Notes: generated by a model not told the origin, from the sequence alone. Positions 37,446 through 48,177 are shown, numbered from the stretch's first letter. The stretch is DNA of 61,995 nt from Nitrososphaerota archaeon (GCA_028867735.1 JAGWFW010000004.1:10885-72879); one strand, 5' to 3'. Made by a program: numbers and translations.

Positions 37446-37741
37446 TGGCCTTTGCCGTACGAATCGTTAATTATCAACGCAACAAGATGTTGAACATATG
37501 TGATGCTGAGCTGGTGGGAAGAACATTAGTTGAAGCAGATCTGACCATCAATATGACCAAAAGTTATTTTGGAGAAAGAGTTGTGGATGAAAAAGAAGCA
37601 GAACAACTGCTACGAAATTCTTCAATCATCAACATGGTTGGAGAAAAAACAATTGCACTCTCTGTAAAAACTGGAGTAGGCTCTGCAAAAGGAGTAAAAA
37701 AAATTGACGGCATTCCATTCCTTCTAGTTTTCAAATTCTGA
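37445..37741 (+). CDS. DUF424-family protein
   Basis: CDAELVGRTLVEADLTINMTKSYFGERVVDEKEAEQLLRNSSIINMVGEKTIALSVKTG. Confidence 0.9.
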   Translation: MAFAVRIVNYQRNKMLNICDAELVGRTLVEADLTINMTKSYFGERVVDEKEAEQLLRNSSIINMVGEKTIALSVKTGVGSAKGVKKIDGIPFLLVFKF

Positions 37742-37788
37742 AAATACAACAGTTATATACGTACTGAGTAGATCGAAGACTGAGAATT

Positions 37789-38100
37789 TTGGGAAAGCGC
37801 AAAGTACTAAACGAAAGCGAACTTAAGGAAATGAAAATACCTCAAGAAGGAGAAATGCTTGGAAGAGTCATTAAACTATTGGGCAGTGATCATATTTTGG
37901 TAAGATGTACTGATGAAAAAACGAGGATGGGTAGAATTCGAGGCAAGCTCAAACGAAAAATATGGATTCGTGACAATGACATTGTTACCATAGCTCCGTG
38001 GGATTTCAAAGCTGATGACCGAGGGGACATTATATGGAGATATACATTATCACAGGTAGACTGGTTAAAGGAAAACGGACACCTGCCAAAAGATTTCTGA
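37789..38100 (+). CDS. eif1a: translation initiation factor aIF1A
   Basis: EMLGRVIKLLGSDHILVRCTDEKTRMGRIRGKLKRKIWIRDNDIVTIAPWDF; start is probably non-ATG. Confidence 0.96.
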   Translation: MGKRKVLNESELKEMKIPQEGEMLGRVIKLLGSDHILVRCTDEKTRMGRIRGKLKRKIWIRDNDIVTIAPWDFKADDRGDIIWRYTLSQVDWLKENGHLPKDF

Positions 38101-38137
38101 TAGCGTAATCAATTTTACCAAGTCCGTTTAATTTACA

Positions 38138-38923
38138 ATGTTGACTGACGAACTTCAGAAAAAACTGGCAAAACGTATCGATGGAAGGCTTTTAGAAAAA
38201 GAAAGAGAAAAAAAATCTGAAAAAGACGGATTCGACAAAAACAAAGTCATCGATGAGGTTTTTGACAAGTCAACAACCATGACTGTTTCAGGATTAAAAA
38301 ATTCTGGAACAATCTCTTATGTGAATGGGGCCGTTGGTTCTGGCAAGGAATCTAAGACATACTGGGCCGTGAGTCCTTCCGGAAAGGATCTTGCGCTAAA
38401 GATATACCTTGTAGCAACCTCAAACTTCAAAAAGAGACATCCGTATCTGCTGGGAGACCAGAGATTTACAAAATTAAGAAAAGGTACGAGGCACCTCGTT
38501 GAGCTCTGGGCGCAGAAAGAATTTGCAAATCTCAGCCATTGCTTTGACAGCAAAATACCCTGCATCAGGCCAATAACTGTGATTAAGAATGTACTTGTGA
38601 TGGATTTTATGGGAAAAAACGGTGTGCCTGAACCCATATTGGTAGAAACTGAAGTCGACTACAAAGACTATGAGCAGGCAATCTCTATTATTGATGACTT
38701 GTACAATAAGGCAAAGATAGTACACGCCGATTTTTCCGAATATAACATATTCAAGACAGAAAAAGGACTGGTGGTCTTTGATTTCGGATCTGCTGTAGAA
38801 TCCAGACATCCTAACGCGCTGGAGTTTCTTGAGAGAGACATTAAAAATATAACCAAATTCTTTGTTAAGAGGGGATTGACTGTTACAAATCCGGCTGATG
38901 TGATAAAGAGGATAATGAAATGA
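38138..38923 (+). CDS. RIO1-family serine protein kinase
   Basis: ISYVNGAVGSGKESKTYWA, IVHADFSEYNIF, VVFDFGSAVESRHPNALEFLERDI. Confidence 0.95.
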   Translation: MLTDELQKKLAKRIDGRLLEKEREKKSEKDGFDKNKVIDEVFDKSTTMTVSGLKNSGTISYVNGAVGSGKESKTYWAVSPSGKDLALKIYLVATSNFKKRHPYLLGDQRFTKLRKGTRHLVELWAQKEFANLSHCFDSKIPCIRPITVIKNVLVMDFMGKNGVPEPILVETEVDYKDYEQAISIIDDLYNKAKIVHADFSEYNIFKTEKGLVVFDFGSAVESRHPNALEFLERDIKNITKFFVKRGLTVTNPADVIKRIMK

Positions 38924-39492
38924 TCTTTGAAAAAACCATATTGATCCCTCTGGAAAGAGTAGGGGCTTTAATAGGAAAGTCTGGAAAAGTAAAGGCCAAG
39001 ATAGAAAAGATCTGCTCGGTTTCTTTACTGATTGATGGCAAGACAGGAGAGGTTATTATTAGAGGCTCAGATGATGTCGAGAACATGTTGCCGTTTAAAG
39101 CAGAAGAGATTGTCTTAGCAATAGGGAGGGGGTTTTCTCCTGACAAAGCACTGAGACTACTTGAAGGCGAAAATTCATTACACATAATTGATTTACGGGA
39201 ATTCGTGGGCAAGTCAACGTCGCAAATAGAACGGGTAAAGGGCAGAATAATAGGCGAGGGTGGAAGAGTTCGAAAAAACATTGAGGATCTAAGTGGAGCT
39301 AGTGTTTCAGTTTATGGACGTACAGTTGCAATAATAGGTGAAGGAAGACAATTACGATCTGCTGTACAGGCAATTGCCGCTCTTTCAAACGGCAGCACAC
39401 ATGGCAAAGTTTACAATGATCTCCAAGATTCAAGGAGACGACAAAAGATGGAAAAATTACAACTCTGGGAGGGTGAAAACGTCTTTGAGTAA
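38920..39492 (+). CDS. KH-domain rRNA-processing protein (Dim2/Pno1-like)
   Basis: IPLERVGALIGKSGKVKAKIEK and GRIIGEGGRVRKNIEDLSGASVSVYGRTVAIIG. Confidence 0.92.
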   Translation: MIFEKTILIPLERVGALIGKSGKVKAKIEKICSVSLLIDGKTGEVIIRGSDDVENMLPFKAEEIVLAIGRGFSPDKALRLLEGENSLHIIDLREFVGKSTSQIERVKGRIIGEGGRVRKNIEDLSGASVSVYGRTVAIIGEGRQLRSAVQAIAALSNGSTHGKVYNDLQDSRRRQKMEKLQLWEGENVFE

Positions 39493-41320
39493 GGAGTCTT
39501 TCAGCCAGATCTCGCCCAGTGAGTTCTTTTATAGGAACCGAGATCTTGCAGGCTTTAGCAATCCAACTAGGTCACTGTATACATCTGTGAGAGAATTTGT
39601 AGAAAATGCACTTGATGCCTGCGACCAAAAGAAAATCCTGCCTGATATTCACATGTCAATTAAAGCGGTAGATTCTGAACAATCTGATCCAAAACATTAT
39701 GTTTTAACTGTAAAAGATAACGGTCCAGGCATAGATCCAAAACACGTACCTCATGCGTTTGGCACTGTCCTTTATGGCTCGAAATTTGGTCTCAAACAGG
39801 CAAGGGGAATGTTTGGACTTGGTGCTACGATGGCCATACTGTATGGACAAATAACTACAAACAAGCCAGTGACTGTGAAAAGTTGCTCTGATGACAAGAC
39901 CGCTGATGAATTTGTGATGCTGCTTGATATCCAGAAGAACAAGCCAGTAATTTTGAAACACAATACAAAGGAAGCATCCAAGACGGGACTTTCTGTTAGT
40001 ATTGTGCTTGAAGGAGACTACTCAAAGGCAGGCTCGAAGATACGCGATTATGTCTCCCAAACATCGCTTATCACACCATATGCCTCAATAACATTTGAAG
40101 ACCCATCTGGGGAAAAATTCCATTATCCTAGAATCGTAAAGGAAATGCCTTCCCCGCCTACAATAATCAAACCTCATCCTCATGGTGTAGATGTTGAAAC
40201 AATACGTAGAATGATAGTGGATACGCATTATCAGATCCCTGCAGTTGACAACAAGATGATAGAGAAAGTAAGAAAAGAACTCGGTCAGAAAAAAAATCTT
40301 ACAAACAAAGACATACTTGAAAGAGCCCAGAAAAAATGGTCGGATCTGTCAAGACCTGTCAGGACTATAATCGCAGTCATGTCATTTCTAAATGTTGATT
40401 TTGACGGATTGAAAAAGATACGAATTGATGATCTTGATGTTGCCAACAAAAGACTCACCTACTGGGATTTCGGTGAGGCGCAATCTCACGCAATAGATCT
40501 TGATCCGGAAAGTCCATACTACAAACAGCTTGCAAATACTGTACAGGGGGACACACTGCTTACCTTTTTGACCAAGAGATTCCAAAGGGTAGGTCCAACT
40601 ACCGCAGAAAAGTTCTGTGAGTTTGCAAAGCTCAAGCCCGAGAGAAGAATAGGCAGCATGACAAACGAGGAGTTGGTTAGACTGGCAGACGCACTGCAAA
40701 AGTTCGATGACTTTCTCGCCCCTGATCCAAGCTGTCTTGCACCCTTGGGCGAGGAGCCTCTTTCTAAGGGAATCATGAAGTTCTTCAATCCTGAATTTGC
40801 CTCTGTGATACAGCGTAGCGCATCTGCCTATTCTGGATTTCCGTTTGTTGTGGAGATGGGGGTTGCATACGGCGGAGACATACCGTCGACCGGGCTCAAA
40901 GTATACAGATTTGCCAACAGAATCCCCCTGCTTTATGATGAAGGAAGTGATGTTGTACTGAAGATAGTAAATGAGATGGACTGGAGCAGGTACAAAGTAA
41001 AGGGAGATCCGCCTCTTGTCATAGTTTCTCATATATGTTCTACCAGAATTCCATACAAGACTGTAGGAAAAGAAAACGTCGCAGACAGACCCGAACTTGA
41101 ACGAGAGCTAAAAAACGCACTACAATTCTTGGCAAGAAAGCTTGCCGTTCACATGTCAAGACAAGGAGCAGCAGACATGGCAAAGAAAAGGGCCAATCTA
41201 TATGCAAAATATGTTCCACTTATATCTCAATTTGTAACAGAACTGTCAGGAAAGAAAAAAGAGCCAAATTATAAACAACTAATAAAGATGGGAAGTGAAA
41301 TTGAAGAACAAATCCAATAA
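39473..41320 (+). CDS. top6B: type II DNA topoisomerase VI subunit B
   Basis: SPSEFFYRNRDLAGFSNPTRSLYTSVREFVENALDACD, GHKL ATPase motifs; GTG start after GGGAGG. Confidence 0.97.
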   Translation: MKTSLSKESFSQISPSEFFYRNRDLAGFSNPTRSLYTSVREFVENALDACDQKKILPDIHMSIKAVDSEQSDPKHYVLTVKDNGPGIDPKHVPHAFGTVLYGSKFGLKQARGMFGLGATMAILYGQITTNKPVTVKSCSDDKTADEFVMLLDIQKNKPVILKHNTKEASKTGLSVSIVLEGDYSKAGSKIRDYVSQTSLITPYASITFEDPSGEKFHYPRIVKEMPSPPTIIKPHPHGVDVETIRRMIVDTHYQIPAVDNKMIEKVRKELGQKKNLTNKDILERAQKKWSDLSRPVRTIIAVMSFLNVDFDGLKKIRIDDLDVANKRLTYWDFGEAQSHAIDLDPESPYYKQLANTVQGDTLLTFLTKRFQRVGPTTAEKFCEFAKLKPERRIGSMTNEELVRLADALQKFDDFLAPDPSCLAPLGEEPLSKGIMKFFNPEFASVIQRSASAYSGFPFVVEMGVAYGGDIPSTGLKVYRFANRIPLLYDEGSDVVLKIVNEMDWSRYKVKGDPPLVIVSHICSTRIPYKTVGKENVADRPELERELKNALQFLARKLAVHMSRQGAADMAKKRANLYAKYVPLISQFVTELSGKKKEPNYKQLIKMGSEIEEQIQ

Positions 41321-42401
41321 ACAAAAGACTGCAGAAACAAGAAAAGCTAACCTTCTTTCCGTGCTGGAAAAACATGGAATTAACATATACGATGATCTTG
41401 ATAAAGGAAAATTTCCGCAGTTTGTCATTCCAAGCAGATCTGTAAACAACATTGTCTATGACAAAAAAATCAGACAGTACATACTGGGAAACGCAAGTGC
41501 CATTAGAAGCTCAAGAAACATGTCACAGCTTCGCTCTTACACTCAGCTTACATGGCTTGCATTTTTTGTCAACAGGCTGGTAAGAGAGGGAAAATCCTCT
41601 ACATTAAGAGACATCTATTATTCGTCTCAGGCATTTAGTATTGACTTTGAAGACCAGCCGGAATCTGACAACATTATAGTGGATTTGGAGGCCGTTACTT
41701 CAAGCCCACGTGAGGAGTTTCACATTTTCCCTGAGGAGAGAAGCAGTGTATTTGGAGACTTGACTATTGAATATACAGTACCTGGATACGAGGGAAAGCG
41801 GGTAAACCTGTCAGACCACCCTGATGGATATCTGATAGGGCCAAGTCTTAGTAGCGCGGAGCTGGTAGATACCAGTGCCGAGCTAGTCATTGCAATCGAG
41901 AAGGGTGGACTTTTCACAAGATTTGTAGAAGAAAACGTGCACAAAAAATTCAAATCAATCATCGTAGATACTGCAGGCCAAGCACCGCGTTCTACAAGAA
42001 GCCTTTTGAAGAGGCTAAATCAAGAACTGGGACTTCCGGTGGTAATTTTGGCTGATGGGGACGTATATGGGGAACACATTGCCATGGTTATCAAATCTGG
42101 CTCAGCCAACGCAGCTCACCTGCGCGAACTAACTGTTCCAGATGCTAAATGGCTTGGCGTGTGGGCAACTGATATTGAAAAATACAAACTGCCTACAATC
42201 CCAATGACCGAATCTGACATTAAAAGAATTTACGACTTGCAAAAGGATCCTCGATATCAGGAAGGAAACTGGAAAAAGCAACTCGAAGTTTTTCTAAAAC
42301 TCAAGAGAAAGGCAGAACTGGAAGCATTCTCAAAGTACGGTCTGACAAACATTACAGACAAGTATCTCCCAGCAAAACTGGAAGAATCAAAGAGCCTCTA
42401 G
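41295..42401 (+). CDS. top6A: type II DNA topoisomerase VI subunit A (Spo11-like)
   Basis: LRDIYYSSQ (Tyr), VIAIEKGGLFTRFVEENVHKKF, VVILADGDVYGEHIAMVIKSGSANAAH. Confidence 0.97.
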   Translation: MKLKNKSNKQKTAETRKANLLSVLEKHGINIYDDLDKGKFPQFVIPSRSVNNIVYDKKIRQYILGNASAIRSSRNMSQLRSYTQLTWLAFFVNRLVREGKSSTLRDIYYSSQAFSIDFEDQPESDNIIVDLEAVTSSPREEFHIFPEERSSVFGDLTIEYTVPGYEGKRVNLSDHPDGYLIGPSLSSAELVDTSAELVIAIEKGGLFTRFVEENVHKKFKSIIVDTAGQAPRSTRSLLKRLNQELGLPVVILADGDVYGEHIAMVIKSGSANAAHLRELTVPDAKWLGVWATDIEKYKLPTIPMTESDIKRIYDLQKDPRYQEGNWKKQLEVFLKLKRKAELEAFSKYGLTNITDKYLPAKLEESKSL

Positions 42402-42887
42402 CTTTTTTATCCTTAGTGTGAGAACGCCGTTTCTGTACTTGAAGTCATGTATGCCCATGTCTGGCGTTGTCTCGATTGGGACTTCCTTTGAAAAGTGGCC
42501 TGAACCACGTATATACAAAACTCCTTCAATCAGTCTCACAGTGACTTGGTCCTCAGGTCCTGGCACCTCTGCAACAAATACGATCTCATTTTCTCCTTTG
42601 ATCAGGTCGTATACCCAATTCTTTGACTCGGATTCTTTTGGCACGTATTGCGTTTGGCTATCTCTTGTCATTTTCTTGAGAACCCTGACCCAGTAAATCA
42701 TGATTACTGCTGTTATTCCAATTAAAATAAAACTGACGTATCCCGCGTCATTTCTTAGAGATAGCACGTATACGACTCCCAGGAACAATAGAACCATCAG
42801 TGGTATTATGAAATCAAATGATTTGTCGTTAGAATATCGATTTTTGTAGCTGCTCAATCTATTCTGTATACACAAACATTCCTCCAA
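42387..42887 (-). CDS. membrane-anchored Hsp20/alpha-crystallin-like domain protein
   Basis: Two N-terminal TM segments; C-term IVFVAEVPGPEDQVTVRLIEGVLYIRGSGHFSKEVPI...YRNGVLTLRIKK. Confidence 0.7.
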   Translation of the reverse strand: MEECLCIQNRLSSYKNRYSNDKSFDFIIPLMVLLFLGVVYVLSLRNDAGYVSFILIGITAVIMIYWVRVLKKMTRDSQTQYVPKESESKNWVYDLIKGENEIVFVAEVPGPEDQVTVRLIEGVLYIRGSGHFSKEVPIETTPDMGIHDFKYRNGVLTLRIKKLEAL

Positions 42888-42944
42888 ATATAAACACTCG
42901 TAGAATTTGCAAACCGGTTGCGGATTATCGTGTTAAAAATTTGT

Positions 42945-43520
42945 CTAATTGTCGATTGAAGGTTTTGAGGTTCCCCATCTTTTGAAAAGATCGTGCTCTA
43001 TATTGAATTGGTCGAGGCATTTTCCAACTATGTGATTTATCAGTTCATCCACATTTTTTGGCCTGTTGTAAAATCCGGGCATAGCGGGCAAAATGACTAT
43101 TCCTATTCTTGCAAGTTTTAGCATATTTTCAAGATGTATGCTAGTCAGTGGCGTCTCTCTTGGAACGATTACCAGTCTGCGAGACTCTTTTATTGTAACA
43201 CCTGCAGCACGTGCAACAAGAGTTTCCTCGTATCCGTTGGCTATGCTTGATAATGTCTTCATACTGCATGGTATTATGATCATCCCGTCTGTTTTGTGAG
43301 TACCACTTGAGACATTTGCTGCCATGTTGGAGTCATCAGAATAACTGTTCGCTAAAGATCTGACGTATTTTAAATCAAAATCTGTTTCTAACGTCAAACA
43401 TTTCTTGGCCCACTCAGTCATTATGAGATGAACATCAACCTTGCAGCGTTTTAGAACTTCAAGCATTCTTATTCCATAAACAATTCCTGAACTGCCTGTC
43501 ATTCCTACAACTAATTTCAT
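42945..43520 (-). CDS. ubiX: UbiX-family flavin prenyltransferase
   Basis: VVGMTGSSGIVYGIRMLEVL, IIPCSMKTLSSIANGYEETLVARAAGVTIKESRRLVIVPRETPLTSIHLENM. Confidence 0.95.
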   Translation of the reverse strand: MKLVVGMTGSSGIVYGIRMLEVLKRCKVDVHLIMTEWAKKCLTLETDFDLKYVRSLANSYSDDSNMAANVSSGTHKTDGMIIIPCSMKTLSSIANGYEETLVARAAGVTIKESRRLVIVPRETPLTSIHLENMLKLARIGIVILPAMPGFYNRPKNVDELINHIVGKCLDQFNIEHDLFKRWGTSKPSIDN

Positions 43521-43574
43521 AGTGAAACTGCTTGTCTTCGCTATTTAATTTCATAGTTTTGGGCATCTTTAATT

Positions 43575-43958
43575 ATGGCAAAACTCGCCTCTGCATTTGT
43601 GAGCGTGAACATTGACGACGTTGAAGAAAAACTTGTCTTAGAACTTAGACTGTCTCCACTGCAAGCTAAAGTTTTTGTCTTTGTCGTAAAGAATGGAAAA
43701 AAATCCGTAGAAAATATTGCCCGAGGTTTGGGAATCTCAGACCTGCAAGCATCTGAAGTGACAAAAAATCTTGTTGATCTGGGTGGCTTTATCGATATAA
43801 CAAAGACTGAATTCGAATCCATGCATCCGAGATTTGCCGTTGTTAACATGTATAGAAGAATGTGTTTGCGAGAAAATATTCCTTTTAAAAAGAATTTACT
43901 TGTTGATAACATATCAATCGTTTTAGAAAAACCATATGATGATGCAAGAACTAAATAG
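43575..43958 (+). CDS. HTH (MarR/TrmB-like) transcriptional regulator
   Basis: LVLELRLSPLQAKVFVFVVKNGKKSVENIARGLGISDLQASEVTKNLVDLG. Confidence 0.75.
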   Translation: MAKLASAFVSVNIDDVEEKLVLELRLSPLQAKVFVFVVKNGKKSVENIARGLGISDLQASEVTKNLVDLGGFIDITKTEFESMHPRFAVVNMYRRMCLRENIPFKKNLLVDNISIVLEKPYDDARTK

Positions 43959-43980
43959 AACCCAATATTGAGAAGGAGCA

Positions 43981-44379
43981 ATGTCTGTAGACGGAGATTC
44001 TTGTAAGCATGAAATTGTTTACTTTGGAGTTACCAACATAAATTATGAAAGAAGAACTATTGGTTCTGTAGACTCGTGGCGCTGCGTAAAATGCAAGAAA
44101 GTGTTTTGTGAGGAAAAACAGCTGGGAATTGAAAGTATTGTTGATTATGTGGGAATGCCAAAGATATCATCGGACCAAAAATGGGCAGTTCTTCTATGTA
44201 ACCTAAAAAAACACAAGGATAAATGGAAACTCGTCAAGATCAAAAAAGACGATGAGATTCAGCACGAATGTCTGGAAGAAAAGATTGTCATGCTCAAAGT
44301 CAAGGACTTTAAAATCGAGGACGACAAGCACTGGAACTTTCTGATTGAAAATTCTATAAACAAGGCAGTAGAGATATAG
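43981..44379 (+). CDS. hypothetical protein
   Basis: 132-aa ORF co-directional with the preceding HTH gene. Confidence 0.6.
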   Translation: MSVDGDSCKHEIVYFGVTNINYERRTIGSVDSWRCVKCKKVFCEEKQLGIESIVDYVGMPKISSDQKWAVLLCNLKKHKDKWKLVKIKKDDEIQHECLEEKIVMLKVKDFKIEDDKHWNFLIENSINKAVEI

Positions 44380-44387
44380 AATCCAGT

Positions 44388-44672
44388 ATGAATCTCGAGG
44401 TTCATATAAACAATGTACACGGGAGTCAAATTGCAGCCAAGATTACGGGTAATTTTATTGTAGATGGCCACTCTTTCAAGTTTAGCGCTATTGCATTTGG
44501 AAGGATAGGCGGTCATAATATTGGAGCAAAAATTTCAAAGGCTGTGGAAAAAGAGCTGGTCAAACTTGGTTATAACGTAGATGAAGTGATAAATGATCTT
44601 CAACAAAAACTGGTCCGAGGTGACATCTCTCTTCCCGAAGGACTCAAAAAAGAGTCGTTTGCTGACAGCTAA
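44388..44672 (+). CDS. hypothetical protein
   Basis: 94-aa ORF directly downstream, 4-bp convergent overlap with mtnP. Confidence 0.65.
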   Translation: MNLEVHINNVHGSQIAAKITGNFIVDGHSFKFSAIAFGRIGGHNIGAKISKAVEKELVKLGYNVDEVINDLQQKLVRGDISLPEGLKKESFADS

Positions 44673-45463
44673 AACCCTGCTTCTTCTAGGGCCTTGGCAC
44701 AAGAGCAGCTTCTCTGTTCTGGAATCAAGTCAAGTAAAACTCCGAGTAGGTTCTTTGTGGTGTGCACGTTCTTTGATAGCGTTTCCAAGACTTCCTTGGC
44801 AGTTACTGGCTTTTCTGCCCATACGTCATAATCTGTAACCGTGGAGACTGAAACATAGCACATTTGAGCTTCTCTTGCAAGCTGGCATTCTGGAACCAAG
44901 GTCATTCCTATTATGTCAGCTCCTATCACGTTTTTGTAGAATCTGGATTCAGCCCTTGTGGAAAACCTGGGTCCTTCTATGCAGATGTAGGTTGCGTCCT
45001 TGTGCAGGTGCAAATCTATCTTTTTTGCTGCATTATACACTGAATCTTGAAGCTCTGGACAAAATGGATCTGCAACAGATATGTGAATTACTTTGCCGTC
45101 TTCAAACAAGGTATATTTTCTTGATTTTGTAAAATCAATAAACTGGGTAGGAATCACAAAATCTCCAGGCCTTAATTTTCCCTGCAGGCTGCCAACCGCA
45201 GACGGAGCTACTATTCTTTTGATTCCCATCTCTTTGAAGGCCCAGATATTTGCCCTAAAATTTATCAAGTGTGGCGGTATGGTGTGTTTTTTTCCGTGTC
45301 TTGGCATGAATGCAACCTTTCTGCCCTTGTAAATGCCGACAGTTATGGAGTCTGAAGTCTTTCCAAACGGAGTGTCTATTGTAATCTCTTTGCTCTCGCC
45401 TAGCAAGCCGGGATCATAAATGCCTGTACCACCGAATATTCCTATCTCAGCTTGCTCTGTCAA
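44669..45463 (-). CDS. mtnP: S-methyl-5'-thioadenosine phosphorylase
   Basis: [60 protein letters not shown]. Confidence 0.95.
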   Translation of the reverse strand: MTEQAEIGIFGGTGIYDPGLLGESKEITIDTPFGKTSDSITVGIYKGRKVAFMPRHGKKHTIPPHLINFRANIWAFKEMGIKRIVAPSAVGSLQGKLRPGDFVIPTQFIDFTKSRKYTLFEDGKVIHISVADPFCPELQDSVYNAAKKIDLHLHKDATYICIEGPRFSTRAESRFYKNVIGADIIGMTLVPECQLAREAQMCYVSVSTVTDYDVWAEKPVTAKEVLETLSKNVHTTKNLLGVLLDLIPEQRSCSCAKALEEAGF

Positions 45464-45972
45464 TATTTCACCAGCGATTCATATCTGTAACCTTTGATTG
45501 CCTTTGATCCTTTCAAGTCTGTCAATTCTATGATAAATGCAAAGCCCATGACCTCTCCGCCTAGCTTCTCGACAAGCTTGGCAGCAGTCTTTGCCGTACC
45601 GCCTGTTGCAAGCAAATCGTCACATATGAAAACTTTTTCGCCTTTCTTTACTGCGCCAGCCTGTATCTCCATGGTTGCGGTTCCATATTCTATATTGTAT
45701 GTTAATTTATGCGTGGCACCAGGAAGCTTGCCTTGTTTTCTAACCATTATCATTCCCTTGTTATACTTGAGGGCTAGAGCGCAGGCCAATGGAAAGCCCC
45801 TTGATTCTATGCCTACAAAAACATCTACATCTTTGGGATGTATGCGCTTTGAAAATTCATCTATCACAAGTGAGAGTGCTGCAGGGTCTCTCAGAAGAGG
45901 GCTAATGTCCCTAAACAGGATTCCTTTTTTTGGAAAATCTGGTATCTCGGCAATTTTTTCTCTTAGGTTCAC
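45460..45972 (-). CDS. apt: adenine phosphoribosyltransferase
   Basis: [60 protein letters not shown]. Confidence 0.96.
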   Translation of the reverse strand: MNLREKIAEIPDFPKKGILFRDISPLLRDPAALSLVIDEFSKRIHPKDVDVFVGIESRGFPLACALALKYNKGMIMVRKQGKLPGATHKLTYNIEYGTATMEIQAGAVKKGEKVFICDDLLATGGTAKTAAKLVEKLGGEVMGFAFIIELTDLKGSKAIKGYRYESLVKY

Positions 45973-46008
45973 AAATGCTTCACACGCTGTGGATGTAAAA
46001 AATATTTC

Positions 46009-48177
46009 TCAACGTGTAGATGACTGGATTGTTATGGGAGTGGTCATCTTGCCAGCTGTGCTTGATACCTGCACTGTATATGTTCCAGGGCTGAAATCCT
46101 TGGGAATGAGCCACTCTGTGCTATAGTCCCCACGATTTGTCGATTGTATCTGCAATGTTTGGAGCGATTTATTGCTCGCATCTAGTATGTTGACGATGAC
46201 TCCAGCTGATTGGCCTGCTCCGCTTCCGGAAATGGTGACAAGGTCTCCTTGTCTGTAGATTGGAGGGTTCTTGTCCAGTCCTATTGTCATTACAGAAGAT
46301 GATCTCACAGTAATGGGTATGCTCTTATGGTTTATGCCGCTGGTGGCATCCAAATGCCAAATACCTGGAATTCCATTATCTGGAATCCTAAAGTCAAATG
46401 CAGAAAATATGCCAGACTTGTCTACAAATGTCTGCTCTACTTTTGACTGTAAGCCATTTGGATCTGTCAAATCAAGCTGGACGATGCAATTTGGATTGGA
46501 GTTTCCGAAAATGAGTACGCTATCTCCTGGGAAATACGTGTCTTTTACAGTCCTGATGCTTATCTGTCCGCATCCAGTTTGAAGTCCTACTGCAAAATCG
46601 GTTACTACCTTATCATTGCCTCTAGTAATCACTGCTGAATATACGCCTGGAGTGTATGATGTTAAATTAAATGAATATGTGGCAAAGCCATCCTGTCCCA
46701 CTGAAATGGTATCGGCAAACTTTTCCTGATTAGACGGATCTACAATTACCAAATTTAGTGTAGAGCCTGGCGGGGCAGAAATATTGATAACCGGTTTGTC
46801 GGTTATTTCGTAGTTTAATTTATCCATGCTAACGATTAGTTTTGCCACCGCATCAGCTCCTATTCCGACGTTGAGTGTAACCTTGTCATTTCCTTGCGAG
46901 GCAGTAATGGAATAAGTGCCAATGATGGCAGTGCTGCTTGTCTGATATGTTGTTGAAATCTTTCCATCTGATGTAACATTGACATCTTTTGCAAATACTT
47001 GATTTCCAGTAGGATCTAGTATCGTAATGGACACTGGAGTGTTTGTTATGGAAGTTCCGTTAATTAGCACGGCATCTCCTGGATTGTATTTTGATTGTGA
47101 TGTTTCTATCGTAAGCTTGTGAGCTGTAACTACTGTATACCCTTTACTAGTTTTGTCACTTCCATCAGAAACAGATATCGTATACCCTCCAAATTTCACG
47201 TCATTTGGAATTGTTCGTGAAACTGAATATCTTCCATTATTGTCAACACTGGCAGTAAATGTGGTTATGCTCGTTCCATTTGAGTCTAATACTGTTATGG
47301 TAACAGTACTTCCGGGATTTGCTGTTCCATTAATAGTACCGACATCCCCTGGATGCAATATGGGGGGGATGTTTACAGTTAGTGGGACTGATGATGAAAT
47401 AAAGTGGGGTTTTGGAGCTGGTAATATGGTGGTGGTGAAAGTTTTCTGGTTGTTTGCCTGATCCTTTACAATAAAATCTACGCTACCAGGCTGTATGGTG
47501 GTAGGAACTGTGGTGGTAATCACAAAGTTTCCACTGCTATCTGATGAAAAAGAGTCAATCTTCTGACCCCCTATGTACAAGTCAAGGGGGACTGATGATG
47601 TATAGCTCTGTCCAACAACACGTATGTCAAAACCTGGAGCGGGCGTAGAGGGTACAGTTCTGAGAGTGGATGTATCCAATATGCCTCTAGGCGGTGTGGG
47701 TGGAGGCGGTGGGGTACCTGAACCAGTATTTGTACCTGTGCCATTGCTTGGATTGGAATGCGCTGGGGCTCCGATCTCTCCTGTTCCTAGTTGGTTGTTG
47801 TTTGCATCCAAAGCCGTCCATGCAAGATCAGGTGCTGACTGATCCGTGCTGATTGTAAATGTTGTCGAGTCGCCAGGCTTGGTTGGACTTGATGAAAAAA
47901 ATGTTATTGTTGTAGGTGATGTTTTCTTTCCAATCCAGCCGTTTTCTAGTATGAATGATTTGAAATTTCCATTTTTAATTTCTAATGTAAAAGATGCAAT
48001 ATCTGAAGTGCTTGCGAGACTGTTGGTAACCTGCAGCAAAGTCTTATCGCCGGTGTTTGCTGTAGTAACTGTCACCAGATCTGGTTCTGCCTGTGCTATT
48101 GGTATGAGTGCTGTAAGAGCTCCACTAACGATTAAAGCTAGAATGATGATTGATTTTAATAACACTTTGCTCAACAA
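46009..48177 (-). CDS. large secreted Ig/MG2-like repeat surface protein
   Basis: Signal peptide; tandem repeats YxPGDxVxIxGxSxxxxxVxIxxxDPxGxxxxxxxxxxxxxGxY..GxYxVxxSxGxDK; internal PPPPPTPP linker. Confidence 0.85.
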   Translation of the reverse strand: MLSKVLLKSIIILALIVSGALTALIPIAQAEPDLVTVTTANTGDKTLLQVTNSLASTSDIASFTLEIKNGNFKSFILENGWIGKKTSPTTITFFSSSPTKPGDSTTFTISTDQSAPDLAWTALDANNNQLGTGEIGAPAHSNPSNGTGTNTGSGTPPPPPTPPRGILDTSTLRTVPSTPAPGFDIRVVGQSYTSSVPLDLYIGGQKIDSFSSDSSGNFVITTTVPTTIQPGSVDFIVKDQANNQKTFTTTILPAPKPHFISSSVPLTVNIPPILHPGDVGTINGTANPGSTVTITVLDSNGTSITTFTASVDNNGRYSVSRTIPNDVKFGGYTISVSDGSDKTSKGYTVVTAHKLTIETSQSKYNPGDAVLINGTSITNTPVSITILDPTGNQVFAKDVNVTSDGKISTTYQTSSTAIIGTYSITASQGNDKVTLNVGIGADAVAKLIVSMDKLNYEITDKPVINISAPPGSTLNLVIVDPSNQEKFADTISVGQDGFATYSFNLTSYTPGVYSAVITRGNDKVVTDFAVGLQTGCGQISIRTVKDTYFPGDSVLIFGNSNPNCIVQLDLTDPNGLQSKVEQTFVDKSGIFSAFDFRIPDNGIPGIWHLDATSGINHKSIPITVRSSSVMTIGLDKNPPIYRQGDLVTISGSGAGQSAGVIVNILDASNKSLQTLQIQSTNRGDYSTEWLIPKDFSPGTYTVQVSSTAGKMTTPITIQSSTR

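Noticed and set aside
39338-39472. Upstream N-terminal extension of Top6B in the ORF track
   Set aside because: Overlaps the Dim2 KH domain in another frame; GTG at 39473 with a preceding GGGAGG fits better.
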